Assembly: GCF_002159975.1 (NCBI RefSeq)
Contig: NZ_NFJR01000001.1
Span: 434,001-498,000 of the forward strand
Origin: Barnesiella sp. An22
GTDB lineage: Bacteria; Bacteroidota; Bacteroidia; Bacteroidales; Barnesiellaceae
Direction of reading: 5' to 3'
DNA: 64,000 nucleotides
Positions 1 through 6,938 of this stretch are shown here, piece after piece; the first letter of the stretch is position 1; every line of letters begins with the position of its first letter. A program made the translations under genes and the position numbers. The notes beneath the pieces are model-generated. The model was given only the letters and a program-made list of their open reading frames with translations. It ran no database searches and was not told the origin of the DNA.

Positions 1-1
1 G

Positions 2-1243
2 ACGGGCCGCAAGTTACGCCCCCTGCTCACGCTGCTCGTGTTGTGGATTTATGCCTGCATCACGGGGTTGTCCCCCTCGGCCGTGCGGGCCAGCATCATG
101 GCGTCGTTCCTGTTGACAGCCGAGTTTCTGGAACGACGTAACAGTTCGCTCAATGCCCTGTTTGCCGCCGCCTTCTTCATGCTGCTCTACGACACCCGCC
201 TCGTGTTCGATGCCGGATTCCAGATGAGTTTCGCCGCCGTCGCCGCCATCCTGCTCTTCTACCGCCGACTAAACGTCGGGGGAAAGTCGCCCTACCGCCT
301 CGTGCGCTGGGCGAGTTCGTGTACGGCCGTGTCGATAGCCGCACAAGCGGGCGCCCTGCCCATCGCCATCTACTACTTCCACACCCTGCCCCTGCTCTTT
401 CTGGTTGGCAATCTGGTGGTACTGCCGCTCCTGCCCGTCATCTTCGGGCTGGCCCTGCTCATGCTGCTGCTCACCGCCCTGCATCTGCCCTACCTCTGGC
501 TGGCAACCGCCACCGACCTGCTGCTGCGATTTATCGAAGGGCTGAGTCTCGCCATCGACCACCTGCCGGGCAGCCACCTCGAGGGGGTGTGGCTGGAACC
601 CCGCTACCTGTGGGGCTACTTTATCGGGGGAATCCTCATCTACCTGACGGTGAAGCGGCGTTCGAAGCGACTGCTCGGGCTTACGCTGGGGGCCGCCATT
701 CTCTTTCTGGCTGCCGACCTGGCTACCCATCGGGCTCCATGCCCTGAAATAGTAGTCTATGAAGACCCCCAATCGACCGTGGTGCAACTGAGCGACCGGG
801 GACACTGCTACCTGTTACTACCCGATACCTTGCCGGTCGAGGGGCCACTGCCCGGCGAGCCCTATCGCCAACAAAACGGCTACGCAAGCTACACCCTGAT
901 ACAACCGGGGACCACTCCGGTCGAAGGGCCGCAGCTCCTTGTCGACTATCCCTTTGCCCTCTTTCACGGCAAACGGCTGCTCCTGCTCGACACCCCCGGC
1001 CGGAAGGGCTCCGACACCCAACTACCAGGCGAACGGCTGTCGATCGACTATGCCGTGGTCGACCGGCAATTCGACGGACGACTGGCCGACGTGGTCCGGC
1101 TCTTCGACATCGGACAGGTTATCATCGGGGCCAACGTGCATCCGTCGCGGGCCCGCCTGTGGCTGAACGACTGCTACAAGCAGGGCATCGCCTGCCACGA
1201 CGTGCGCACGGAGGGAGCCTGGACATACAGACCCGCACGCTGA
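2..1243 (+). CDS. ComEC/Rec2-family competence protein, 3' part (truncated by window edge)
   Basis: This is the C-terminal portion of a ComEC-type polytopic membrane protein, the family that forms the DNA-uptake channel. The reading frame is open to the left edge of the window, so the start lies outside. The first visible residues contain the family-typical stretch with TGLSPSAVRASIM, followed by several hydrophobic helices up to about residue 235. After the membrane part there is a soluble tail of about 170 residues. I see no HxHxDH metal-binding motif in it, so the metallo-beta-lactamase-like domain of Firmicutes ComEC is absent or degenerate, as in many Bacteroidetes homologues. Family membership is well supported. 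Whether the organism is naturally transformable cannot be told from this. Confidence 0.85.
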   Translation, partial: TGRKLRPLLTLLVLWIYACITGLSPSAVRASIMASFLLTAEFLERRNSSLNALFAAAFFMLLYDTRLVFDAGFQMSFAAVAAILLFYRRLNVGGKSPYRLVRWASSCTAVSIAAQAGALPIAIYYFHTLPLLFLVGNLVVLPLLPVIFGLALLMLLLTALHLPYLWLATATDLLLRFIEGLSLAIDHLPGSHLEGVWLEPRYLWGYFIGGILIYLTVKRRSKRLLGLTLGAAILFLAADLATHRAPCPEIVVYEDPQSTVVQLSDRGHCYLLLPDTLPVEGPLPGEPYRQQNGYASYTLIQPGTTPVEGPQLLVDYPFALFHGKRLLLLDTPGRKGSDTQLPGERLSIDYAVVDRQFDGRLADVVRLFDIGQVIIGANVHPSRARLWLNDCYKQGIACHDVRTEGAWTYRPAR

Positions 1244-1336
1244 CCGAAGTCCCCGGGTAGCACCTCTCTCAAAGAGAGATAAACGACCGGCCATCCAACC
1301 GCCCCAACCCTATTCAGCCTGGCCTCCCGACCCGGC

Positions 1337-1375
1337 AAAAAGAGAGGGGCCGCGACTCGAACGAGTCACAGCCCC
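1337..1375 (-). terminator. Intrinsic terminator after the DUF5606 gene
   Basis: Arms GGGGC (1346-1350) and GCCCC (1371-1375) enclose a second perfect stem GACTCG/CGAGTC. Read on the minus strand, the hairpin is followed by TCTCTTTTT. It lies about 50 nt beyond the stop codon of the gene at 1428-1880. Confidence 0.8.
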
Positions 1376-1427
1376 TTGGTTTATCTGTTCGCCGTGCGAT
1401 GGAATCGCACCTGATCGATACCTTGGT

Positions 1428-1880
1428 TTATTTGCTTTCGGCCTTGTCGGCAGCAGCCTCCTTTTCAGGTTCGGCATCGGCCTTCTTCTCCTCTACGAAA
1501 TCGGTGTTGCCCGTCTCGACCAGCAGGTTGTACCAGCTGATGAGTTTCTTGATGTCGGTTACATACACTCTCTCGCGATCGAAGTTGGGGAGCACGTCGG
1601 CCAGATAGGCACGCAGCGCCTCGGCATCGGCTTTCTTCGTATCGAGCGACACTTTGCCACCGTTTTCTTTCTTCTTGATCGATTCCAATACTTCGCCCAG
1701 AGGCACATCGTCTTCGTCGGTAAAGATGGCGATGTCGCCCAGCGAGATGATTTTTTCATGGGCATAGGCAGGCAGACGTTTACCGGTTTGCAAAGATTCG
1801 ACAATCAGCATATTCTTGGCTTGAGATACCAACTTATACAAACCCGGTTTCCCAGAGATAGATAAAATCGTTTTCAACAT
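1428..1880 (-). CDS. DUF5606 domain-containing protein
   Basis: A 150-residue soluble protein conserved in Bacteroidetes and known as DUF5606. Its function is not established. The N-terminal half (residues 1 to about 75) starts MLKTILSISGKPGLYKL and looks like a small beta-rich fold. Residues 80-130 are predicted helical. The last 25 residues are a charged Ala/Glu/Lys tail that is probably disordered. There is no signal peptide or membrane segment. It follows coaE by 96 nt and has its own -7 promoter element at 1925-1932, so it can be transcribed alone. A strong terminator follows it. Confidence 0.8.
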   Translation of the reverse strand: MLKTILSISGKPGLYKLVSQAKNMLIVESLQTGKRLPAYAHEKIISLGDIAIFTDEDDVPLGEVLESIKKKENGGKVSLDTKKADAEALRAYLADVLPNFDRERVYVTDIKKLISWYNLLVETGNTDFVEEKKADAEPEKEAAADKAESK

Positions 1881-1924
1881 AAAAATTGGTGTTTTATATT
1901 TAATGACTTAATCAATTTGTCGTG

Positions 1925-1932
1925 CAAAAATA
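1925..1932 (-). promoter_or_regulatory. Bacteroidetes -7 promoter element for DUF5606
   Basis: TATTTTTG on the minus strand matches TAnnTTTG and lies 44 nt upstream of the DUF5606 start codon. No convincing TTTG -33 element is visible at the expected 19-20 nt spacing. Confidence 0.45.
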
Positions 1933-1976
1933 ATATACTTGTCGGGTTTAACCGATTTATCGGGCGAAATTTTTTC

Positions 1977-2552
1977 TCACCGCGGCTCTTCCAAGAGCGA
2001 GAGCACGGCGGCAATGAGCGACTGCCGCCCATCGTTATAGAGAATGTGGGTGGCCCGACGGCGGCGCTCCTCCTCGTCCATCTGCGAGGCCATGCGGCGG
2101 CGCACCTCGTCGGCCGTGAGTCCGCTACGCTGCTGCACTCGCTCGATGCGCAACGCTTCGGGAGCGGTTACCAACCACACCTCGTCGACCAGACGGTCGA
2201 GCTGCGACTCGTAGAGGATGGCCGACTCGACGAAACAGAGCTCGTCGGGACGACTGTGGCTCCAGCGGTCGAAATCGGCCCGCACGGCAGGGTGCACGAT
2301 GGCGTTGAGCCGGGCTACCCGGTCGGGGTGACCGAAGGCCCGCGAGGCGAGCAACGGACGGTTCAGGGAACCGTCGGTGTAGACATCGTCGCCAAAAGCT
2401 TCGGCTATCTGCCGTTTCAATTCGGGCGAGGTGTTCATCAGGCGCCGGGCCTCCGAATCGGTATCGTACACTCGGTAACCCATCACCCGCAGCAAGTTCG
2501 AGACAACCGACTTGCCGCTGCCTATGCCACCTGTAATTCCTATTCGTTTCAT
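1977..2552 (-). CDS. coaE: Dephospho-CoA kinase
   Basis: Catalyses the last step of coenzyme A synthesis, ATP-dependent phosphorylation of the ribose 3'-OH of dephospho-CoA, in the cytoplasm. The protein of 191 residues begins MKRIGITGGIGSGKS, the P-loop of the family. The downstream Asp-containing motif VYDTDSEARRLM and the lid-like Arg-rich segment near residue 150 are also present, and the length is normal. The ATG at 2552 is chosen because the P-loop must sit at the extreme N-terminus; a longer frame exists but adds unrelated residues. The start lies 1 nt past the ybbR stop, which implies translational coupling with the YbbR-domain gene. Confidence 0.95.
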   Translation of the reverse strand: MKRIGITGGIGSGKSVVSNLLRVMGYRVYDTDSEARRLMNTSPELKRQIAEAFGDDVYTDGSLNRPLLASRAFGHPDRVARLNAIVHPAVRADFDRWSHSRPDELCFVESAILYESQLDRLVDEVWLVTAPEALRIERVQQRSGLTADEVRRRMASQMDEEERRRRATHILYNDGRQSLIAAVLSLLEEPR

Positions 2553-2553
2553 A

Positions 2554-3618
2554 TCATATCGTATCGGGGATGGAGACGATAACCGTATCGGACGATACGG
2601 TAAAGACCGGTCTCTTCTGTTCCAGAATATAGTCGACACTGTCTTGCGACAGCACGATATTGCGCACAAAATCGGGAGCCTTCAGCACCTTAATGCCCAA
2701 CTTGCCGGGAGCGGAACGACCAGACAGGTCGGCGTAATCGACCCCCAGCAGGAAGCTCTCTTCGCTGACCGAGGCAAACCGGCTAAAGGGCATCATGCAC
2801 GAGAGCTGTACCGACGAGGGGAAGGTGATGAGTGACCATCCGGCGGGTACACTCTGGGTCACGACAGGTATATCGAGCAGTTTCGAGGTCATCTCTTCGA
2901 CGGGAATCGTCACCTCGACCTGCTCGGGGACAATACGCAGGTTGGGTATGCGGGCCATGCGCACGGTCGTGCGCAAAGTATCGCTCAGCCGCTTGGCCTC
3001 GAACTCGGTGGTGTAGACCTCTTTGAGGTGCTTCAACAACGAGTTCTCGCCATAGACCATGACCGAGTCGATATTGGCAGTCATGGGCCCGCTCAACACA
3101 CATTGCGGGGTAGTCGAGGCGTGCCCTTTCACCACCAGCTTCACCCGTTTGCCGGCACTGTGGGTATACTGCACCTTCAGCGTGTCGGGGATAAGCGACA
3201 GAATCGTAGTGGTGGGACGCAGCGATTTGCGCATGACGGTCTCGAGTTGCGAGGGCGACAACAGGAACGAGCTGCCCCCCTTGTCGTACTCCTGGAAATT
3301 GATGCGTAACGGACTCAATCCTTCGATGGCATAGCCCAGCATCACGGGGCCCTTGTCGCGTATGCGCACCTCGATATGCGAGGGCAAGTCATTGATAAGG
3401 GTGGTCTTCTCGGGCAAGTTTTGCAACTCGACCGGAATCTGGAACGAGTTCTCGACCTCCTCATTCAACCCCTGCATGAACCAGAATACCAGCGACAGCA
3501 ACACGAAACCCAGAAAAGTGAACAACTCGCGCGTGCGCTCCTGACGAAAGGTTGCGCCTATCTTACGGGCAATCGCTCTGAATCGTGTGGCTATGCGGGC
3601 CGAAATCTTCTTTTTCAT
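2554..3618 (-). CDS. YbbR-like domain protein (CdaR-like)
   Basis: A membrane-anchored protein of 354 residues with one N-terminal transmembrane helix (about residues 35-55, ELFTFLGFVLLSLVFWF). The large extracytoplasmic part is made of YbbR-type beta repeats. In Firmicutes, YbbR/CdaR proteins regulate the c-di-AMP cyclase CdaA; in Bacteroidetes the partner is not settled, and no cyclase gene is in this window. The ATG at 3618 is preferred, since the only longer start in frame is a TTG four codons upstream. It is tightly linked to coaE. A -7 element (3644-3651) lies inside a long perfect inverted repeat just upstream, so local transcription is likely. Confidence 0.85.
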   Translation of the reverse strand: MKKKISARIATRFRAIARKIGATFRQERTRELFTFLGFVLLSLVFWFMQGLNEEVENSFQIPVELQNLPEKTTLINDLPSHIEVRIRDKGPVMLGYAIEGLSPLRINFQEYDKGGSSFLLSPSQLETVMRKSLRPTTTILSLIPDTLKVQYTHSAGKRVKLVVKGHASTTPQCVLSGPMTANIDSVMVYGENSLLKHLKEVYTTEFEAKRLSDTLRTTVRMARIPNLRIVPEQVEVTIPVEEMTSKLLDIPVVTQSVPAGWSLITFPSSVQLSCMMPFSRFASVSEESFLLGVDYADLSGRSAPGKLGIKVLKAPDFVRNIVLSQDSVDYILEQKRPVFTVSSDTVIVSIPDTI

Positions 3619-3643
3619 ACTATCACGCAATGGCTATATACAA

Positions 3644-3701
3644 CAAAGATAAAGTTTTTTATCGGGACCGTAGGTCTCTGCCGATAAAAAACTTTATCTT
3701 T
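3644..3701. repeat. 21-bp perfect inverted repeat between yajC and ybbR, overlapping a -7 promoter element
   Basis: Arms 3645-3665 and 3681-3701 are exact reverse complements. The 15-nt loop itself contains GACC/GGTC. The stem is AT-rich (GATAAAG...TTTATC). On the minus strand the 3' arm ends in TATCTTTG (complement of 3644-3651), a -7 element about 26 nt before the ybbR start. The structure may end yajC transcription and start ybbR transcription at once. Confidence 0.6.
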
Positions 3702-3740
3702 TTATTTCTCCGTTAGAGGAGCCTATTGCACGAGGCTCTA

Positions 3741-4067
3741 TTATTTGGCCTGTTGAGCACCGCTGTCTTTGGCATCGGCTACCGACGGATATACCGAATC
3801 CTTGGCAATGCGCACACGGGTATTCTCGGCAATCTCGATGATGAAGGAGTCGGATTTAACCTCTTTTATTTTTCCGAACAAGCCCCCGGCCGTTACGATT
3901 TTATCGCCGGCAGAGAGACCCTCGCGGAATTTGCGAATCTCTTTCTGACGTTTCGTCTGCGGACGAATCATGAAGAAATAGAAGATGGCAATCAAGGCGA
4001 CCATCATCAGGATGCTCGACATTCCGCTGCTGGCTGCACTTTGTAAAAGAATAGATAGTGTTGTCAT
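3741..4067 (-). CDS. yajC: Preprotein translocase subunit YajC
   Basis: A small inner-membrane protein (108 residues) that associates with SecDF and the Sec translocon. One N-terminal membrane helix (about residues 15-35, SILMMVALIAIFYFFMI) is followed by the diagnostic RPQTKRQKEIRKFREGLSAG segment and a beta-rich cytoplasmic domain with GDKIVTAGGLFGKIKEV. The C-terminal tail after residue 90 is low complexity. It is transcribed with nusB upstream or from the -7 element at 4120-4127. Identification rests on the classic YajC signature and size. Confidence 0.95.
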   Translation of the reverse strand: MTTLSILLQSAASSGMSSILMMVALIAIFYFFMIRPQTKRQKEIRKFREGLSAGDKIVTAGGLFGKIKEVKSDSFIIEIAENTRVRIAKDSVYPSVADAKDSGAQQAK

Positions 4068-4119
4068 AATTTAGCTTTTAATAGTTTTTACATGTGGTCC
4101 CCTCGAAAATGAGAGTCCA

Positions 4120-4127
4120 CAAATATA
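4120..4127 (-). promoter_or_regulatory. Putative -7 promoter element for yajC
   Basis: TATATTTG on the minus strand fits TAnnTTTG. It lies between the nusB stop codon (4139) and the yajC start, 52 nt upstream of the latter. A partly paired GTGG...CCAC hairpin (4094-4120) sits in the leader. Confidence 0.35.
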
Positions 4128-4138
4128 TAACAATTTTT

Positions 4139-5065
4139 TTACTCTTTTGTCAGAACGCCCTCTTTTTTGAGATTATCGGCGATAGCATTGAGCACCCCGT
4201 TGACAAACTGGCCGCTCTTGGCCGTGCTGTACGACTTGGCCAGTTCGATATACTCGTTGAGGGTAACCCGCGTAGGTATCGAGGGGAATTTGTAGAACTC
4301 GCTCATGGCCACCATCATGATGACTATATCCATGAAGGCAACCCGCTCGATTTCCCAATTGCGGATGAAGTTCTCGATGTAGTTGCGATACTCGTCGCCA
4401 TGCAGCAGGGTGTTGCGGAAGAGCTCCTTGGCAAACTCGGCATCGTCGTCGTCCTTGAACATGGGCAGCAGGGCCTGCGACTCGCCGTTTGCCTCGCTGA
4501 ACTGCTTGATGGTCTTCAGCACGAAGGTGGTGATGATTTCCAGGTCGTCGTTCCAGTAGAGCGATTTCTGTTCGAGCAGCTCGAGCAGCTCCTCGTCGGT
4601 GCAGAACATGGTCTTGACCACCTTTTTCCAGAACTCGCAATCGTTCTCATACGAATCCTCGGGAGCCTCCATATACTCTTTGTAGAGGTCGCTCTTGACA
4701 ATCCGCTCCGAGAAGTCTCTCAAAAATTCGGGGTCGTTGGTCCAGGTGATGGGTTTCTTCTCGTGATAATCCTTGTAATCGTTGCAATTCCGCAACTGCT
4801 CGATAAAGCGGTTGTGGACAAAGCGCATGTTGGGATTCTTCTCCTCGGGAGTTGCCAGGAACTTCATGCGGGCGGCTTCGACCCGGGCAGCCTGCGTATC
4901 GGTCAACTCAACCATCAAGGTCAGCAACAGATGATACAGCTCGTAGGATTTTTCGAAACTGAAGAAGAGTTCCTTCTCGGCATCCATCACCGTCTTGTCT
5001 TTCGTCAAGAAATAGGAGTAGGCAATCTGTATGACTTTGGAACGGATTAGTATTCTATTGATCAT
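4139..5065 (-). CDS. nusB: Transcription antitermination factor NusB (long Bacteroidetes form)
   Basis: An RNA-binding protein that works with NusE in antitermination of rRNA transcription. The NusB fold is recognised in the C-terminal half, with segments such as ELFRNTLLHGDEYRNYIENF and ERVAFMDIVIMMVAMSEFYKFPSIP, ending in the typical LNEYIELAKSYSTAKSGQFVNGVLNAI. At 308 residues it is about twice the length of E. coli NusB. The extra N-terminal helical region (about residues 1-150) is usual in Bacteroidetes homologues. It is the first gene of the minus-strand set nusB-yajC-ybbR-coaE. Confidence 0.92.
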   Translation of the reverse strand: MINRILIRSKVIQIAYSYFLTKDKTVMDAEKELFFSFEKSYELYHLLLTLMVELTDTQAARVEAARMKFLATPEEKNPNMRFVHNRFIEQLRNCNDYKDYHEKKPITWTNDPEFLRDFSERIVKSDLYKEYMEAPEDSYENDCEFWKKVVKTMFCTDEELLELLEQKSLYWNDDLEIITTFVLKTIKQFSEANGESQALLPMFKDDDDAEFAKELFRNTLLHGDEYRNYIENFIRNWEIERVAFMDIVIMMVAMSEFYKFPSIPTRVTLNEYIELAKSYSTAKSGQFVNGVLNAIADNLKKEGVLTKE

Positions 5066-5152
5066 ATTTTAATGAACTAGTTGTGCGTTTTATTTTTTTC
5101 GGTCACTCTCTACCTGTCGCCCACCCCACGCCTGCGACAAGGGGAGTGTGCG

Positions 5153-5201
5153 AGAAAAATCTGCAAGCCGCACTATTCCATTTCGATAGTGCGGCTTGCA
5201 A
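5153..5201 (-). terminator. Intrinsic terminator of the bamD-rpoZ operon
   Basis: A 15-bp perfect stem (5162-5176 with 5186-5200, core GCAAGCCGCACTAT) with a 9-nt loop. On the minus strand it is followed by GATTTTTCTC. It lies 18 nt past the rpoZ stop codon. Confidence 0.9.
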
Positions 5202-5218
5202 GTATGCCTGGCAGGCTA

Positions 5219-5554
5219 TTATTCGATAGCCGATTTTTCCTTTTCGGGGTTTTTGTAATAGATTTTACCCTCTATGTATTCTTGCGTAGCAATAAGAACG
5301 GGCTTGGGCAGCTTCTCGTAGTAACGCGAGATCTCAATCTGCTCACGGTTCTCGAATACCTCCTCGAGATTATCGTTGCACGAAGCGAACTCCTGGAGTT
5401 TCTTTTCCAGGTCGGCCTTCATTTCAACGGCAATCTGATTGGCTCTTTTGGCAATAATACATACAGTCTCGTAAATGTTTCCCGTGTCGGAAGACAAAGC
5501 CACCATATCGCGTGTTACGGTGTTTGTCGGTGCATTTGTTTTCTTGTAATCCAT
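5219..5554 (-). CDS. rpoZ: DNA-directed RNA polymerase omega subunit (RpoZ family)
   Basis: A small protein (111 residues) of the Bacteroidetes omega-like family, which helps assemble RNA polymerase. The recognisable core is NIYETVCIIAKRANQIAVEMK, matching the omega motif in which an Arg-Ala-Asn/Arg-Gln-Ile segment packs on beta'. A charged coiled segment and a Tyr-rich tail follow. It starts 11 nt after bamD, an arrangement common in Bacteroidetes, and is followed by a strong terminator. Family assignment is good; divergence from proteobacterial RpoZ is normal for this phylum. Confidence 0.85.
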   Translation of the reverse strand: MDYKKTNAPTNTVTRDMVALSSDTGNIYETVCIIAKRANQIAVEMKADLEKKLQEFASCNDNLEEVFENREQIEISRYYEKLPKPVLIATQEYIEGKIYYKNPEKEKSAIE

Positions 5555-5565
5555 TATTTTAAAGA

Positions 5566-6366
5566 TTAATCTTTTACGTATTTGTTAGCCACCTTAAAAA
5601 TATTCTCGGCCTCTTTGGTATATTCGCCCGAGGGGTAGTCGTTGATGAACGAGTAATACTCGTCGATGACATCGCGGAAACGCTCGGGTTTCTTCTCTTC
5701 GATACTCTGCACGGCCTCCTGATATTTCGACTTCAGGATAAGCATCGAGAGGGTCTCCTTATAGCGGGTATAGGGATACTCTTTCAGGGCATTCTGTGCC
5801 GTGATGATGGCCGACTGGTAGTTGTTGCCCATGTAGTTGCCCAAGTTGTAATAGAGCTGGGCATTAAGCAACTCTTTGTAAACCAGCTTGTCTTGCAGTT
5901 CAAAGATAATATCCTGTGCCTGCTTGGCCCGCTCGCTGTTGGGGAAATAGTCGAGGAAGCGCTGCATCTCGTCGATAGCCTTGTAGGTACCGGTCTGGTC
6001 GAGTTTGGCCTCGGGAGAGTCGAGGTAGTAGCCATAGCCGCAGTAAAAGCGGGCCAACTCGGTATACTCGCCCTTGGGATAATTTTTGTAATAGGCCTGG
6101 AAATACTCGCCCGAGGTGACATAGTCCTTATTCAGATAATAACTGCGAGCCAGCAGATAGAGCGACTCTTCTGCCCTGTCGGTGCCCTTGAAGATAGCCA
6201 CCAGTTCCTCGAGCAAGGTAGCGGCCTGCATGTACTTCTTGCGCTCGAATGCCTTCTTGGCATAGTCATATTTCAGCTCATAATCAGTACTTTTCAGTAT
6301 CTTGTTATACTCACCGCACGAGACAAGGAGCAAGGCACAAACGATAGAACAGATCAGTTTTCGCAT
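5566..6366 (-). CDS. bamD: Outer membrane assembly lipoprotein BamD
   Basis: Component of the BAM machine that folds beta-barrel proteins into the outer membrane. It has a lipoprotein signal peptide with lipobox LVSC and Cys17 as lipidated residue. Tetratricopeptide-like repeats follow throughout, with BamD-type segments such as YMQAATLLEELVAIFKGTD and YFQAYYKNYPKGEYTELARF. The length of 266 residues is normal. A promoter (6389-6420) lies directly upstream with a very short leader. It is co-transcribed with rpoZ. Confidence 0.93.
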   Translation of the reverse strand: MRKLICSIVCALLLVSCGEYNKILKSTDYELKYDYAKKAFERKKYMQAATLLEELVAIFKGTDRAEESLYLLARSYYLNKDYVTSGEYFQAYYKNYPKGEYTELARFYCGYGYYLDSPEAKLDQTGTYKAIDEMQRFLDYFPNSERAKQAQDIIFELQDKLVYKELLNAQLYYNLGNYMGNNYQSAIITAQNALKEYPYTRYKETLSMLILKSKYQEAVQSIEEKKPERFRDVIDEYYSFINDYPSGEYTKEAENIFKVANKYVKD

Positions 6367-6388
6367 TATTCGTTTCTTTATCAGGTTG

Positions 6389-6420
6389 CAAAGTTAGAGA
6401 TTTCGGCCGAATATGGAAAA
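6389..6420 (-). promoter_or_regulatory. Bacteroidetes-type promoter of bamD-rpoZ
   Basis: The minus strand reads TTTT, 20 nt, then TAACTTTG (complement of 6389-6396). This fits the -33 / -7 (TAnnTTTG) consensus and lies just upstream of the bamD start. Confidence 0.65.
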
Positions 6421-6610
6421 GAAATAATAGAAATTTAACGGTGACGGCGACAATTAGGGGCTATTTATCGGCTATCGCCCGGTTTGTATCGACCAGCATA
6501 CTCCCGACCGCACCCGACGCGGACCCTTCTCCTGCCGAAACAGGCAACACCTCTCGATTCGCCGGCAACAAAAGAGAGCCCCTCTTCTTATAAAACGAAG
6601 GGGGTGCAAT
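6421..6610. other. Divergent intergenic stretch with a terminator-like hairpin
   Basis: This is the upstream half of the 373-nt gap between bamD (minus) and pspC (plus). I see no coding region. An imperfect hairpin with arms CCCCTCTTC (about 6577-6585) and GAAGGGGG (about 6596-6603) is followed on the plus strand by a T-rich run that merges with the -33 element of the pspC promoter. It resembles an intrinsic terminator, although no plus-strand gene ends here. Confidence 0.5.
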
Positions 6611-6642
6611 TTTGTTTTTACCCTTGCTTTGTTCTATCTTTG
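6611..6642 (+). promoter_or_regulatory. Strong Bacteroidetes promoter of the pspC-uvrB operon
   Basis: TTTG (6611-6614), a 20-nt spacer, then TATCTTTG (6635-6642): an exact match to the Bacteroidetes TTTG / TAnnTTTG consensus. It is followed by a leader of about 90 nt before pspC that contains two short GC hairpins (TCGGC/GCCGA and CGGGC/GCCCG). Confidence 0.8.
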
Positions 6643-6739
6643 CAATAAATTGCGGAGGTAGGTGAAGTTTCGGCACAGCCGATGCGGAATCGGGCTTGCA
6701 TGCCCGGGAGAGCCTGTCCCCGACTAAATTGCGACGAAT

Positions 6740-6925
6740 ATGATCAAACGACTTACCCGGCCTCGTGAGGGGCGCATGATTGGCGGCGTGTGTGCAGGTA
6801 TCGGCCAATACCTGGGGCTGGACCCTACGGTGGTTCGCATCATCTATGTGCTGCTGTCGCTGGGAGCCATAGGCACCCCGGTGGTGATATACATCATTCT
6901 CTGTTTGATTATTCCCGAATCTTAA
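6740..6925 (+). CDS. PspC domain-containing small membrane protein
   Basis: A 61-residue protein consisting of little more than a PspC domain. It has a basic N-terminus (KRLTRPREGRMIGGVCAGIG), the glycine-rich Gly-Val-Cys-Ala-Gly-Ile-Gly turn, and a hydrophobic C-terminal helix (about residues 31-58). PspC proteins take part in membrane-stress responses in Proteobacteria, where they sense secretin mislocalisation; the role of stand-alone short forms in Bacteroidetes is unclear. It is first in the operon with uvrB, 13 nt apart, behind a good promoter. Confidence 0.9.
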   Translation: MIKRLTRPREGRMIGGVCAGIGQYLGLDPTVVRIIYVLLSLGAIGTPVVIYIILCLIIPES

Positions 6926-6938
6926 CGAAACGAATGTC

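Noticed and set aside
6682-6768. A short upstream open frame starting at 6682 and overlapping pspC
   Set aside because: It has about 28 codons, no homology, and lies in the predicted structured leader. A leader peptide role is possible but unsupported.
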